Positions 11,701 through 22,926 of a DNA stretch of 64,000 bases are shown here, in pieces; within the stretch, counting starts at the first letter, position 1; every line of letters starts with the position of its first letter. Source of the DNA: Tipula vernalis (taxonomy: Eukaryota; Arthropoda; Insecta; Diptera; Tipulidae); contig OY282558.1 in NCBI GenBank assembly GCA_958295665.1, forward strand, positions 22,567,409-22,631,408, given 5' to 3'. Below the pieces are notes generated by a model. The model was given only the letters and a program-made list of their open reading frames with translations, searched no databases and was not told where the DNA came from. The translations under genes were made by a program, and so were the position numbers.

Positions 11701-13343
11701 GCCAACATCATGACTTGAAGCTCAAAAACGAAAATAACATTGTTTTACCAATTTTTTTTATTTTTTAATTGCGTCACAGGTCTCGTTTACTTTACACATT
11801 CTTACTTCCCAAATACATTAGAAATTAATAGAACATAATAACAGTGTGATTGTTGTTTTCAATAAAAGTTACATATTTTTAGACGATTCCTGCTCATATT
11901 TGAATCTGGAAAGTATTCTCCGCAACCAAATGTTAAGATTATTACAAATTATTGCCTCTTAAATTTGCAAGTCTCATTAAACCTCGTCAAAAGTTCGTTT
12001 ATTTATAAAATAATAAATTTATAGTTCTTGGTCTTAGTTTGTAGGTTAAATTATAAGTTTTAATTCGAAAAATCGTCCCCACATATAATACATACAAATC
12101 TTCTCAAATAAAAATGTACGGTCGAAAGACTATTTGTACTTAATGATGCAATAAATGTTAAAGTTACATGGGCAGATATGCAAATTTACTGTGATGTTGT
12201 TACGATAGTAGGTTTTCTATACAAAGTAAGATTAAAAGCGAAAGTGTAAATGAACTGCATTTCATGTTCCGTTTTTCCTAATTTGTATAAAGATGTAGTT
12301 GTATGTATGCCGTTTTCTCATAAACAATTTTCTCAAGCTTTTTTATAATTTTTTTCTTTATTTCTTCTTGAAAACTAGTAAATTGAATTTCTTGCTGGAA
12401 AAATATGAATGCAAAACAATTTGTGCAGTTGTTCGATTCAACCTAAGAAAGTTTGTATTTTTTACAGTGTGACATGGCGAGTTTTCGGTCATGTAAAATT
12501 CCAAAAAATCAATAATCGCAAAGTTTTAAGATCAGGACCTGAATATGAAAATATAACTTCTATTCAGCTTATTTCAATTGCCAGCAAATAAAATGGCAAA
12601 ACGTGGATTTTAAACCCGTAAATGATGTGCTTCTTCAATTCTTGATAAATTTCTGTCCAAATCCAATGGAAGCAAAGAAGACCGTCCCAGTAGCTGTTTC
12701 GAGAGCCGTAAAACTCTAAAAGTAACAAATCAGAATAAATGTACCACCTAAAATACAGCGAGGTGTATGCTTCAATGCTTAATCGACTTGGAGGTCCTTC
12801 AATGGAGGTCTTTCAATTTTATTCCTAGTTGTTTCTTTCCAGCTAAGCTCCGGAATAAACTACTTATTCAGAAAAAGAACTGCTGAAGGCAAAATAAGAT
12901 TTGTCGGTGAGAAGGCAGCATTCTTCATGCTACATAAAATTTTTAGTACGAAAAAGAAGGAAAAATTAAGCTTATAATGGTTAACTTACTTGTTCTGAAT
13001 TTAAAAATTTTCAATTTTTTCGGAAATATTAACGACTATTAATCACGCGTTTTTTATATAGATCTGCACTCAAATTCTGGTTCGATGACAAATTTCTCAT
13101 ATGGGTTTTATTCGTATAAAAAAAACCTTGAGGTATAAAAACTCGTGAAACGCGATTCCGGTTTGATGACTGAGAAATTAAAACTGATAAAGAATGTCAA
13201 CAAAACCCATGAAATATTTTTCTATGAGAAGTACATTATTTAGATAATAACATAAGTTTAATGCACAATCAGTCAAAAATTATTTCCAATTTTTAATTTT
13301 TAGAGCCCAGAATTTAAATAGAATTAGAAACCTAAAATTATTG
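8734..13343. other. No gene supported
   Basis: AT-rich DNA with scattered short chance frames (for example 9100-9345, 9621-9809, 12409-12591) that match no family I know. A block at about 8931-9016, starting GGTGAATTCGCACGATG, has TIR-like character and a small imperfect palindrome at 8995-9016, but no partner end was found. Confidence 0.55.
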
Positions 13344-13440
13344 GGTTGTGTGTCAAACTTATCAAAAAGAGATTAATTAATTCGAAAGGGCTCACATACG
13401 ACAACAGTTTTTTGTATGTTGTTCTAATTCCAAGACACAA
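13344..13440. repeat. Direct repeat, copy 1
   Basis: The segment TGTGTGTCAAACTTATCAAA through AAAGAGATTAATTAATTCGA to TTTTTTGTATGTTGTT is repeated with few changes at 13783-13880. Together the copies flank the 13497-13714 MITE. Confidence 0.75.
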
Positions 13441-13496
13441 TCACAAAAGATAATAGATCTCCCCAATTTGCGTTTGTTGGTAAAAATTGGCTTATA

Positions 13497-13714
13497 CAAA
13501 ACCAACAAAAATATTTATACAAACCGTCTCGCTCGCTCTTTACACAGATTCTATCAAAATAAATGTACACTATATTTGTTGATGTAGTGTTTTTTTCATA
13601 TAATATTTAAACAACAACAAAAACAGATTTGTGTATATATACAAATATAGTGTACTTTTTTATATCATAAGTGTTTGTACTGTAAGGCTTGTATAAACAT
13701 TTTTGTTGGTTTTG
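13497..13714. mobile_element. Short MITE with about 29-bp TIRs, TSD (G)GCTTATA
   Basis: CAAAACCAACAAAAAT and following bases at the left face their complement at the right end. GGCTTATA abuts the left end (13489-13496) and GCTTATA abuts the right end, giving a 7-8 bp target duplication. Further inside, TGTACACTATATTTGT faces ACAAATATAGTGTAC, so most of the 218 bp can fold back. An 8-bp duplication would fit the hAT superfamily, but the terminal bases are not diagnostic. Confidence 0.7.
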
Positions 13715-13782
13715 GCTTATATCAAAATAATCTTTTTTAATAAATCTCCAGCTATTGATAGACTAAATATACAGTTCAAATT

Positions 13783-13880
13783 GTGTGTCAAACTTCTCAA
13801 AAAGAGATTAATTGGCCCGAAAGGGACCCTCATACGACAGAACAATTTTTTGTATATTGTTTCCAAGACATTACACGATA
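13783..13880. repeat. Direct repeat, copy 2
   Basis: Second copy of the 13344-13440 segment, about 85 percent alike by eye, with GGCCCGAAAGGGACC in place of TTCGAAAGGG. Confidence 0.75.
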
Positions 13881-13973
13881 TAATAAAATTTCACCAAAAC
13901 AATAAATAACTAAAATATAATTTTATTAATTTTATTATTTTTTTGACACATTTTTGGTTCACATATTTATATA

Positions 13974-14451
13974 AAAAATTGAGGTGTGGCCAACACAAGA
14001 CTTTCTTTTACGAACAGAGAATTTTGAGAAATTTTATTTTTTTCTTAATTTTTTTTTTTTAATTTTTTATTTTTATTTGTTTTTAATTTTTGGAAACATT
14101 TTGTATTAAGTAGTTTTTTGTAAACCTTATACTTTTTAAGATATTTGCAAAACAAATTTTCTGGACCAAGGGAGTGGCCACTTCCGGTTAGCCGATTTGG
14201 AGTAAAATTCAATGGGACCTCCAAATTTATCAAAAAAGCTTAAATCTGAAGTTTCAGTACGATTGATTAAAGCATATGGGCTGTAGAGAGGACACAGACA
14301 GACTGACAGACTGACAGACAGACAGACACCATTTCGAAACCCACTTTTTCGGACTCAGGACCTCTCAAAACAAATAAATCTCTAAAAATCTCGAAGTCCA
14401 AAATTTTCATGATTACTATACTTTATTTTACTAGAGTAAAAAGAAAGTAAA
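13974..14451. repeat. Interspersed repeat, copy 2 (about 480 bp)
   Basis: Starts ATTGAGGTGTGGCCAACA, passes through a T-rich tract, then GACCAAGGGAGTGGCCACTT, the GACAGACTGACAGAC tract, and ends TAGAGTAAAAAGAAAGTAA. It is nearly identical in order and sequence to 14735-15236; its last 190 bp match 1-190. The minus-strand ORFs in both copies (14045-14233, 14827-15030) are the same repeat-borne chance frame. Confidence 0.85.
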
Positions 14452-14609
14452 AAACCGTAATCCATACGAATCGTTCGTTTAGTAAAAGTTCTGCAAAATT
14501 ATTTTTTGGAAATCGCACTCAACTCCCAAGGGCCAATATCGGCCATTGCTAAAAATGATGACAAAGGTTTCGCTAGCACATGGAATAGGCCCCTTAATTA
14601 TCTAGTTAG
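14452..14609. repeat. Linker repeat unit A
   Basis: Starts AAACCGTAATCCATACGA and contains TTTTTTGGAAATCGCACTC and TTTCGCTAGCACATGGAATA. It is repeated directly downstream as unit B. Confidence 0.85.
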
Positions 14610-14730
14610 AAAACCCTAATCCATACGGATCGTTCGTTTAATAAAAGTTCTACGAAATTATTTTTTGGAAATCGCACTCAACAATGATGACAAAGATTTC
14701 GCTAGCACATGGAATAGGTCCCTTAATTAC
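14610..14730. repeat. Linker repeat unit B (about 39-bp deletion relative to A)
   Basis: Same sequence as unit A with point changes. It lacks the internal block containing GGCCAATATCGGCCATTG. Confidence 0.85.
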
Positions 14731-14734
14731 CTAG

Positions 14735-15236
14735 TAAAAATTGAGGTGTGGCCAACAAACGACTTTCTCTTACGAACAGAGAATTTTGAGAAATTTTATT
14801 TTTTTCTTAATTTTTTTGTTTAATTTTTAAATTTTTGAATTTTTTTTTTTTATTTTTTTTTTTTTATTTTTATTTGTTTTTAATTTTTGGAAACATTTTG
14901 TTTTTAGTAGTTTTTTGTAAACCTTATACTTTTTAAGATATTTGCAAAACAAATTTTCTGGACCAAGGGAGTGGCCACTTCCGGTTAGCCGATTTGGAGT
15001 AAAATTCACTGGGACCTCCCAATTTATCAAAAAAGCTTAAATCTGAAGTTTCAGTTCGATTGATTAAAGCATATGGGCTGTAGAGAGAACACAGACAGAC
15101 TGACAGACAGACACCATTTCGAAACCCACTTTTTCGGACTCAGGGGACCTCAAAACAAATAAATCTCTAAAAATCTCAAGGTCCAAAATTTTCATGATTA
15201 CTATACTTTATTTGACTATAGTAAAAGAAAGTAAAA
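14735..15236. repeat. Interspersed repeat, copy 3 (about 500 bp)
   Basis: Same layout as 13974-14451 with a longer A/T tract and a shorter GACAGACT run. It ends TATAGTAAAAGAAAGTAAAA. Copies 2 and 3 bracket units A and B. Confidence 0.85.
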
Positions 15237-15483
15237 GCGCAACAACATGAACATCAGTCTAAAAAATAAATATATTTGTTGAAAAATTTTGTTTTTTCAA
15301 CAAAATAATGTCACAAAATAACCCAGTAAACCAAATAGCTCATGCTATAATATTTTACTATAATTGAAACTCATCTGCAATACGGGAATCGGAATTTTGA
15401 TGAGTCTGAGAACTGACTAGTCGAAAAAAAAAATTTAATCATTTCTCGCTCTCATTTGTCATAGTACCGGAATTCGGGTGCTG
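15237..15483. other. No gene seen
   Basis: Short AT-rich spacer between repeat copy 3 and the next inverted repeat. Confidence 0.6.
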
Positions 15484-15629
15484 GGACCGAAATTCTTGAA
15501 ATTCACCGAGAAAAGTTACCGGTGACTTTGGTAGGAAACAATTTAAATTTTCGACTGAAATGACATATTTCACTAGAAAATTACGGTCGACTTTTGTTTG
15601 TCGAATTTCAAGAATAGGGGCCCGATTAC
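15484..15629. repeat. Inverted repeat around ATTCTTGAAATTC
   Basis: GGGACCGAAATTCTTGAAAT at about 15485 faces the complement of ATTTCAAGAATAGGGGCCC at about 15605. It may be the core of a MITE, but no target duplication is clear. The minus frame at 15439-15642 is built on this repeat and is not treated as a gene. Confidence 0.6.
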
Positions 15630-16308
15630 AACACTTACCCATTATAACTTCGTTATAGTGGGAAAAGTAAAAATATTTCGAAGCAATTCTATTTACCAGA
15701 GCTCTTACGCGGGCTTATTCTAAAGATTTACTTCCTGCGCACTGTAAATTATATCAGAAAAAGCGGCTTACGATTAGTACTATGTGTCAAAACTTGATGA
15801 TTTTGTGTAAACTTGATGTTTTTCTGGAAAAATTGTGACAATGCGTTTTCATGAAGCAGTTTTTCGTTTAGGCGCTTTTGTTCTCTTTTTAAATTCTTTG
15901 ATAAGTGTGACAGTCATATTCTTATTTTTTTTTATAACTTCCGGTGCACCTCCACAATTAGTTTGCGATAATTTGTAGGATCCACATTATGTATCAGTCA
16001 ATGCAAGCTTAGAAGGCAAGTTTAAAATAAGCGGTTACGTAAACGATAAAGAACAATCGATGCTATCCTACAGGAAACACCCGAAAACCTTTTATAGCTT
16101 TTTGTAGAGAAAGTTTTGTACACGTGTAAATTTTGTTAAATTCTGGAAACAGAGAAATTTAATTTAAAATAATTTGGAAATAATTTTCAAGAAATTCCGG
16201 AATTTCCTGAATTCGGGTTGCTCCCTGTAAAATACACCACAAACAAACAAAATATTTAATAAACAATATTTTCCTATGCTCCGAATAGCTAATTATTTTA
16301 AATTTACG
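15630..16308. other. No gene seen
   Basis: AT-rich spacer with no open frame or repeat that I could support. Confidence 0.55.
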
Positions 16309-16635
16309 CCCCAATTCCCATAGTCGTGTCATTTCAGGCGACGTGACTTAAGTCACGTCACGTCGCATGAAAATTGATATTCTTGAAGTCGGTTCAAGTG
16401 ATACGACTATAACTATAAAGATGTGGGCCAAATTACAAACAACACAAAATTACACAATTAAAAACATGTAAAAAGAATATTCGGACGAAAATTTCGCCCT
16501 ACGCGTTGTAGTCGCCTGTCATTTACAAAATTCAAGTGACATCTGTCGCATAAAGTGACTTAAGCGTAACAAACGACTAGGAGAATAGGAAAATTAATGT
16601 GACGTGACTATAGTCTACGACTAAAGTAATCGGGG
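16309..16635. mobile_element. MITE with CCCC termini and internal palindrome
   Basis: Left CCCCAATTCCCATAGTCGT and right (reverse complement) CCCCGATTACTTTAGTCGT are TIRs; both continue into blocks containing GTCACGTCAC. A near-perfect palindrome, GACGTGACTTAAGTCACGTC, lies just inside the left TIR. The flanks TTTACG and TTTAACG are similar, but a clean duplication is not evident. No coding capacity. Confidence 0.6.
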
Positions 16636-18770
16636 TTTAACGTCTTCAGTCTGATATAACAGAAACATCAACTGGTTGTTTCTGTAGATAGAAGCTTAGA
16701 GGAACATTGTGCTATTGTGTAACATAATGGAAGAATTTTAGGAACATTGAACGGAAACTGTAAATTTTGTGGACCTTGCTTTGGTGTGTCCATTTGAGAT
16801 ACTTAATTGCGTATAAAATCCATAGTCTGTCAGAGTTAAAATACTGTAGAAATTATCTTGCACTCGTAATTTTCATTCAGGAGATTTAATTCTAAAGTTT
16901 TATCCCGGTAAAAGCTTGTAAATATAGTAAAGGTATTGGAATAGTTGATATGTTTGTTTGAATATATGTACATATATGGAGCTTCAATTCTCAAAATATT
17001 AGCAAATCATAAAAAATTCAGTTTATAGTTTAGTACTTTAAAATCTAGAAAAAATATTATAAATAAATCTTTAGAATGACGTAAGCCAAAAGCCAGCTAA
17101 CTGTCAGACTGATATTTTTTATAAATAAATATAATTGTTACGAGACTATTCCCACCAAATGCGAATTCTACGGGTAAAATGTATTTATAAAATTTACTCA
17201 TATACATAAATAAGCTTTCTCTACTTGTAATAATGACGCTTTGAATAAAATTGAACAAAATTATGCCTTTACCTCAAACCAAACCTCAAATTTACAAAAA
17301 AAATATGAAATTTGGCGTAATTAAATTTAATTTGATGTTTTGAATTATTGAATTACAATATATTATTGCAAATAGAGAAAACTTTTATAAACAAAATAAT
17401 TACAACTCATAATTTAAAAAAATACAAATTTACTAGATTGATGCCCTTTGTAAGTTACTCGTTAGGAATGCTCAGAAAAATAGATATGAATTTGAGTTCT
17501 CAAGTTTGACTTCTTGATCGATGGAAAGTTTATGTCAAATTACCAAAATATGCACAGTTACTCTAAAATTTTCACTCAATAATTTTTTACTCAAAGGCTA
17601 GAAACTGAAAACCTTCCAATTTCAATTCAAAGGAACATAAAGCCAAAATAAAAAATTTCAAAAAGAAAACAGAAAATGAATTGGGAAAAGTAAAATTTAA
17701 TATTAAATCCTGAATCTTAGTTCGTATGAGTTGCACCGATATGATCGAAATGGTTTTGCGAGTACATATTCAGCGGAAAAATGATTTAATTTCAAATATT
17801 GTAATTTGATAATTTGACCAGTATACGGCTCATATAGATTAGATCGATGTGATTCTGTAATATTTAGCTTAGAAAACCAACTATCCCCTTCGTAGCCTTA
17901 ATGTTATATACAGTTTTTAGGGGAAAAAGAAGATTATTCAATTGTACCGAAAGCGTAGCGCAATTGTACATAAGATTAGTGGAGGTCTAAGTTTTAAACT
18001 TTGAAGTAATGCAAAATTGAAGAGACCAAGTATGTGAATGCCGCTAAAATTTACTAAGCAAATTATAGGCGGCGCTCCTAAACCAGGATTTTCATCTTCT
18101 TCGTGAATAAAGAAAAGAGGCTATGTGTCTCTTTGCATTATGATTTGGCAGATGGATTACTCGTGAATTGTGGTTCACAAACTAATCCATTTGATTAACA
18201 TTGATGTATTGTTTCAAGAGAAAACCTTGAGGGAGTTAATTTATTTAATTTTTTTCAAAAATTGAAAGACGAATTTTTCAGAATTTGCTGAAAATCGTAT
18301 TTATGTATTATATTTTGTATTATTATATTTTACATCATCGCCGAGTCGTCAAATTTCGAATAAAATTAAAATTTAAATAAACGATGTTATCAGTAGCTTT
18401 TCAAATAATGAAATTGTTAAACAATATTGGCTTATCTTTAGTAGGCGTATTTGTCGACTAATATTTGTAAATTAGTTTTAGGACTAAATTCCGCATAAAG
18501 TGGACAACCGCTAAAGTTATTCCATAAAATCATTAAATTTTTGATTTCTTAGTTTTGGTAGAGAGGATTGGATGGAACCCGATTGGAGCCCTATCATTTT
18601 GTAGTGCTTAGAATTCGTGAATGCGGCGCTGACCATGACATAATATGAAATAAATATGAGATAATGAAAACAAACGAAACAAAACAAAGAAACCTGTGTA
18701 GTGTGTACATTAGCATATTGAATCTCTGACCTTAGCGATTAGATGGTGTGAAATATTTTGTCTGTGTCAT
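16636..18770. other. No gene seen
   Basis: AT-rich; no open frame above background and no repeat noticed. Confidence 0.6.
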
Positions 18771-18942
18771 TGGGCGCTTTTAGGTCCGCCAACTGTTGAC
18801 AACATGTTGAGTAAAACAATTATGTTATTTTCTGAATGTAACCGATTTATCGAAAATTTCATGGCAATGTGATAGATCGAATGTCAATTTTTCCATCAGT
18901 GAATTTTCAATGCCAACATGTTGTGGGAACTGAAAGCGCCCA
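18771..18942. mobile_element. 172-bp MITE with TGGGCGCTTT termini
   Basis: TGGGCGCTTTTAGGTCC at the left and its counterpart TGGGCGCTTTCAGTTCC (reverse complement of the right end) are TIRs; both arms also contain CAACATGTTG. No clear target duplication. The frame at 18918-19109 begins in the right arm and is a chance ORF. Confidence 0.6.
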
Positions 18943-21239
18943 TTGTAAATCGTTATAAAATCGGCTTTACTGATCCTTTCGTACTAGCATGCCATGCATC
19001 AACTTTAATCAAATATATCCGTATGATATTTTTATTCAACCCTAGTAACATAAATAAACGAACCCAAAGTATTACATGGTTGCAACCGTATCACAAAAAA
19101 CTATTTTAAAATAAAATATTTAAAGAAACTAACAGACAATTTGGTTGCATTTTAAAAATAAATACAGAATTTTTTTGAAAGTTCACTTTAAAAAACAGTA
19201 AACATGTAAATAATTACAATCAGAGCCAAGTTCATTTTTTGTTTTTTTTTTTCGGTTAACGAATCATCGTCACTAGTAACTAATCAATATTTTATATTTG
19301 AAACACTAGCCTAAACCTAAATTTTTTGATGTAAGAAATAATTGTATGGCACTTGTTTTCACTTACCTATAACGACGATCCATTTTTAAAAGGCTGGAAT
19401 AATAATCAGATCGACCACTACAGAGCTGTAGTAAACGAGACACTTTGTCGCGCGATAGTAAAAAAAATTACACAATTTACAACACAGATACAGATATTTT
19501 CACTATCTGTATGTTGCAAATGCAATACGTACACTAAAATTAATTTTCAAAACTCCGGACTAAGAAAATTATTTCATTTATTTAGTAAAAATAAATATTT
19601 TTTTTTTTTAAATAAACGGAAATAGTTTAGAAAACGATTGATAAGAAATGTGTTTATCTTCGTTTCCTCGACAAAATAAATAAGCAATCAATCAATATTG
19701 TAACAATGAATGCAACTAAACTGTTTTTTAAAAAATGAATGTAGTTTTAGTTGAAGCGTTTTTATATATGCTCAGTTTCGGAAAAAAAGAAAAGAAAACT
19801 ATATTTTTAAACGTTGAGTTACAATTTATTTACAAGAGTATGTATAGTGTTCGAACGTTGTGAGTTCGTCGTACACGTAAGCGTTCTTCCATGTGTTATA
19901 ATTTTTATAACATATATGTACGTACATATATACGTAGGTATATATATTCTTACTTTATGTAGTAAAATATTTGCTGGGTCATAACTCGCGTTTCTCTATC
20001 GCCGCAATCGTTTAGTGGTTTAAAGTTTTTTTTTTCTAATGTGTACAGCGAGCGAAGATTTTTTTTAGTTGCTACAGTTGTAGAGATTGATTTCCAGTAT
20101 TCGATTTTTACCATAAATACACAAAGTTGAATCGCCATAAATGAATGACGTAAATAATTACTTCCAGCATTGTATCTTGCACCAATAGTATACAATGCAA
20201 TTAAAATGCATGGCTAATTATTTAAAACGAAAAATTCCGAACGAATATAAAAACTATTCTCAGATATAAAAAAATTATTTTATATTTACTCTTATTCCAC
20301 TACATGACCGACCGAGTTTATGTAATTTATTTATTGCAATATTTGTAGTAAGTAAAACACAATTCTTCTATTTTGGAGGCTCGACTCATTTCCAACACGT
20401 TTTAATCCAATTACATATGGTGCCAATAAAGTGACGCAAGCAAACTAAAATCAAACCAGAACTACTATTTACTTTGTATGTATACACAACATCACAATAC
20501 ATATATAGAGACTGATACGTTGCAATATTGTACTGTTTAGCATTTTATTTAATAAAATAAAAACGTGCCACATAATGCATAGAAGATTTTTAGTAATCAA
20601 CAAAAATTATTTTAATTAAACATCACATACTAATGAAAATAAATCTGCTAACAACACTAATTAATGAAAATTCCTCTACCTAATTACAATGTATTATGAA
20701 TTTAAACATGTTCATAGAAGCGGAATCTCTACCTGCATCTAATTGCGTTAATTTGTGAATTGTAAGAGGTGATAAAATAGCATGAGTTAGCACTTGCTGA
20801 CAATGCCGATATTATAATGTTCACATTACTACTATTTAAATGCAACCTAAGTGATAATGATAAAATAGTATCGATATTTTGTATTTAGGTGTAATTCCAT
20901 GCCATTAACAACTCTAGAAAAATATTTGGTATTTAGTTTATATGGAATAAGATTTACATATATGGAGAATCTGTAATTGTGTAGTGATTTAGTCACTTAC
21001 ATTTTCTATATCCAGCAACCACCAAATAGAGAAGCCTTTGATGTTCTCAACGTACAAAATTCTACTTTAGAGGTGATCTGTCCTACGCACCTCAAATTTC
21101 GAGCCGTTATGACATTCAGTTTTGTTTCGACAACCGAAGAAACAAAGTTTAAAAAAAGTAAAATAGCGATTCTGCTATAGTTTACATTTTATGGTTCATA
21201 AATTTTTTACTGAATTGCAATGTGATATACCCTTTTAGG
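18943..21239. other. No gene seen
   Basis: AT-rich DNA. Short frames at 19353-19625, 19950-20195 and 20977-21180 lack recognisable motifs. Confidence 0.6.
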
Positions 21240-22051
21240 GCCACCACACAAGAAATGATGAACAAAATCCATGATATCCTGTTGGCCAGCCGCAAAATGA
21301 AGATTAGAGAAATTTTTAAAATGGTAAACATCTTAGATAAACACACTACACGAGCATTTGAACATGAAAAATCTACTGGCGTGTTTGGATTTATTTAAGC
21401 GTAACTGGAACGAATTTGCGGCATCACCTCATTGTATTCATTACACACCAGAACTCATTCGAACTGAGATTTGAATTTCAAATCGTCCACTGTATTCACC
21501 TGATTTGACCCTCTGTGTCTTCTTCCTACTTCGAAATAGAAAAAATGGCTGATACGATTCCATTCAGAAAATCAACAACAAAACCAAAATCCCATTGGAT
21601 GGATACGTCCATTGGGAGGTTGTACTTCTTTGACATTCGTGTGACGTTTGAGCAGAATACATCCATTAGTGTGAGAATGGCAGCCATTTGTTTGCGACGC
21701 GAAAAGTTTGTCTGGAGATTTTTACTATGGAAAAAAAATTGAACAACGAGTTTCGGTCGAAAATCAAGGTAATGCTCATCGTTTTCTTTGATTACCGTGG
21801 TGTAGCTCACCATGAATTCATTCCAGAGGGTCAAACGGTCAATAAAGCATATTACTTGGCCGTTTTGATGCGTCTACGTGAAGCAATTCGTCGTAAACGG
21901 CCGGATTTGTGGACAAACAATTCATGGATTTTTCACCACGATAATGCACCGTCACATTCCAGCCTGATTGTGATTGAATTTTTGGCCAAACTGTGATTTG
22001 GCTTCCTGTGACTTTTTCCTGTTTCGTTCAATTTTTTTTCCATAGTAAAAA
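21240..22051 (+). pseudogene. Rearranged, dead mariner-family transposase
   Basis: Three pieces of one mariner protein are recognisable, but in the wrong order. At 21240-21396 is an N-terminal helix-turn-helix-like piece (A-T-T-Q-E-M-M-N-K-I-H-D). At 21493-21551 is the C-terminal catalytic piece Y-S-P-D-L-T-L-C-V-F-F, where the last Asp of the mariner DD34D triad, normally in the position before the aromatic pair, is Val. At 21763-21996 is the middle piece with F-F-D-Y-R-G and the second catalytic motif H-H-D-N-A-P-S-H. Stops and frameshifts separate them. The middle piece is bracketed by 26-bp perfect inverted repeats at 21720-21745 and 22026-22051. Cut-and-paste transposition is known for the family; this copy cannot be active. 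Confidence 0.75.
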
Positions 22052-22543
22052 TCGCCAAATTTAATTTTTTTATTCCGTATCTATTTCCGAAAATGAAAGT
22101 TATTAAAATAAATAAACACAAAAATTTAAAATAAAATTGAAAATTATATAAATTACAAAGCTAATCCAGAATTAAGCGCTCTGTGCGTTTTATTTTAATA
22201 AAACACCTAGTAGTAGATGCACTATTCGTTCAAAATACCTAGGCATTATTTACGGTGAAAGTAGCCAATATTTGTGCTTCTTGGGCGTTTTTTTCTTACG
22301 TGTAAAGTAGTTTCGAGATCCTCAAGTTTTCATTACTTTATACAAAATTATTTGTCGCAGTTGTTTAGAATATTGTTGCCAAATATGGAACCCTTATTAT
22401 CAGATTTACAAAGCTCAACTTCAAAGAATTCAACGAAAATTTACCATTATGTGCACATTTCAGAAATCGAGTTACTTATGTTGCAGGAATAAAATTGTTG
22501 ATTTCTGTCCTCTTGAGTCTCGGAGGCTACTACTTGATGAGAC
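22052..22543. other. No gene seen
   Basis: AT-rich. The frame at 22274-22492 has no recognisable feature. Confidence 0.5.
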
Positions 22544-22926
22544 CAGGGCCGAAGTTATCTATAGGCACTAAAGGCCCGGTCTAGGGCGGCAACTTTCTCG
22601 AAAAAAAATAGGGGCAGCAAATAAATATCTAACAACCTACCCTCTGATTTAACAAAACGACCGAAGTTTTATCTTTTTTTCGAATTGAACAAAACCTTTT
22701 AAATATGGATGAAATCATAAAATCTAAAACGTCATTTGTCAGCCATTTCAAAAAAGATATCGAAAATAACTTCGTTGACGAATGCTTCCATTTTGATGAA
22801 AACCCACTGCTTTCAAATGAAAACAACATCTATACTGGCTTTGTACTATGGATAAAGGCAGAAAAATTTGATATTTTATATGCAGAATATTTTTGTGTAT
22901 ACTCCCGGCTAATTGTTAGGCCGTAA
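22544..22926 (+). mobile_element. Fragment of a hAT-like element
   Basis: CAGGGCCGAAG at 22544 resembles the CAGGG(C/G) terminus of hAT elements and is followed by a relatively GC-rich stretch (GGCCCGGTCTAGGGCGGC). Downstream a 73-codon frame from ATG 22705 includes the pattern F-V-D-E-C-F-H-F, similar to the E-L-L-H-F region near the C-terminus of ZMYM/hAT-type transposases. The dimerisation motif itself is absent and no right end was found. Weakly supported. Confidence 0.35.

Noticed and set aside
14045..15030. Two near-identical minus-strand frames of 62 and 67 codons
   Set aside because: They are duplicates only because the repeat is duplicated; poly-Lys comes from a poly(T) tract.
15632..15656. 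CACTATAACGAAGTT on the minus strand, resembling the pogo-like end at 25.5 kb
   Set aside because: Only about 15 bp are shared, with no CAGTG terminus or TA site; likely chance.
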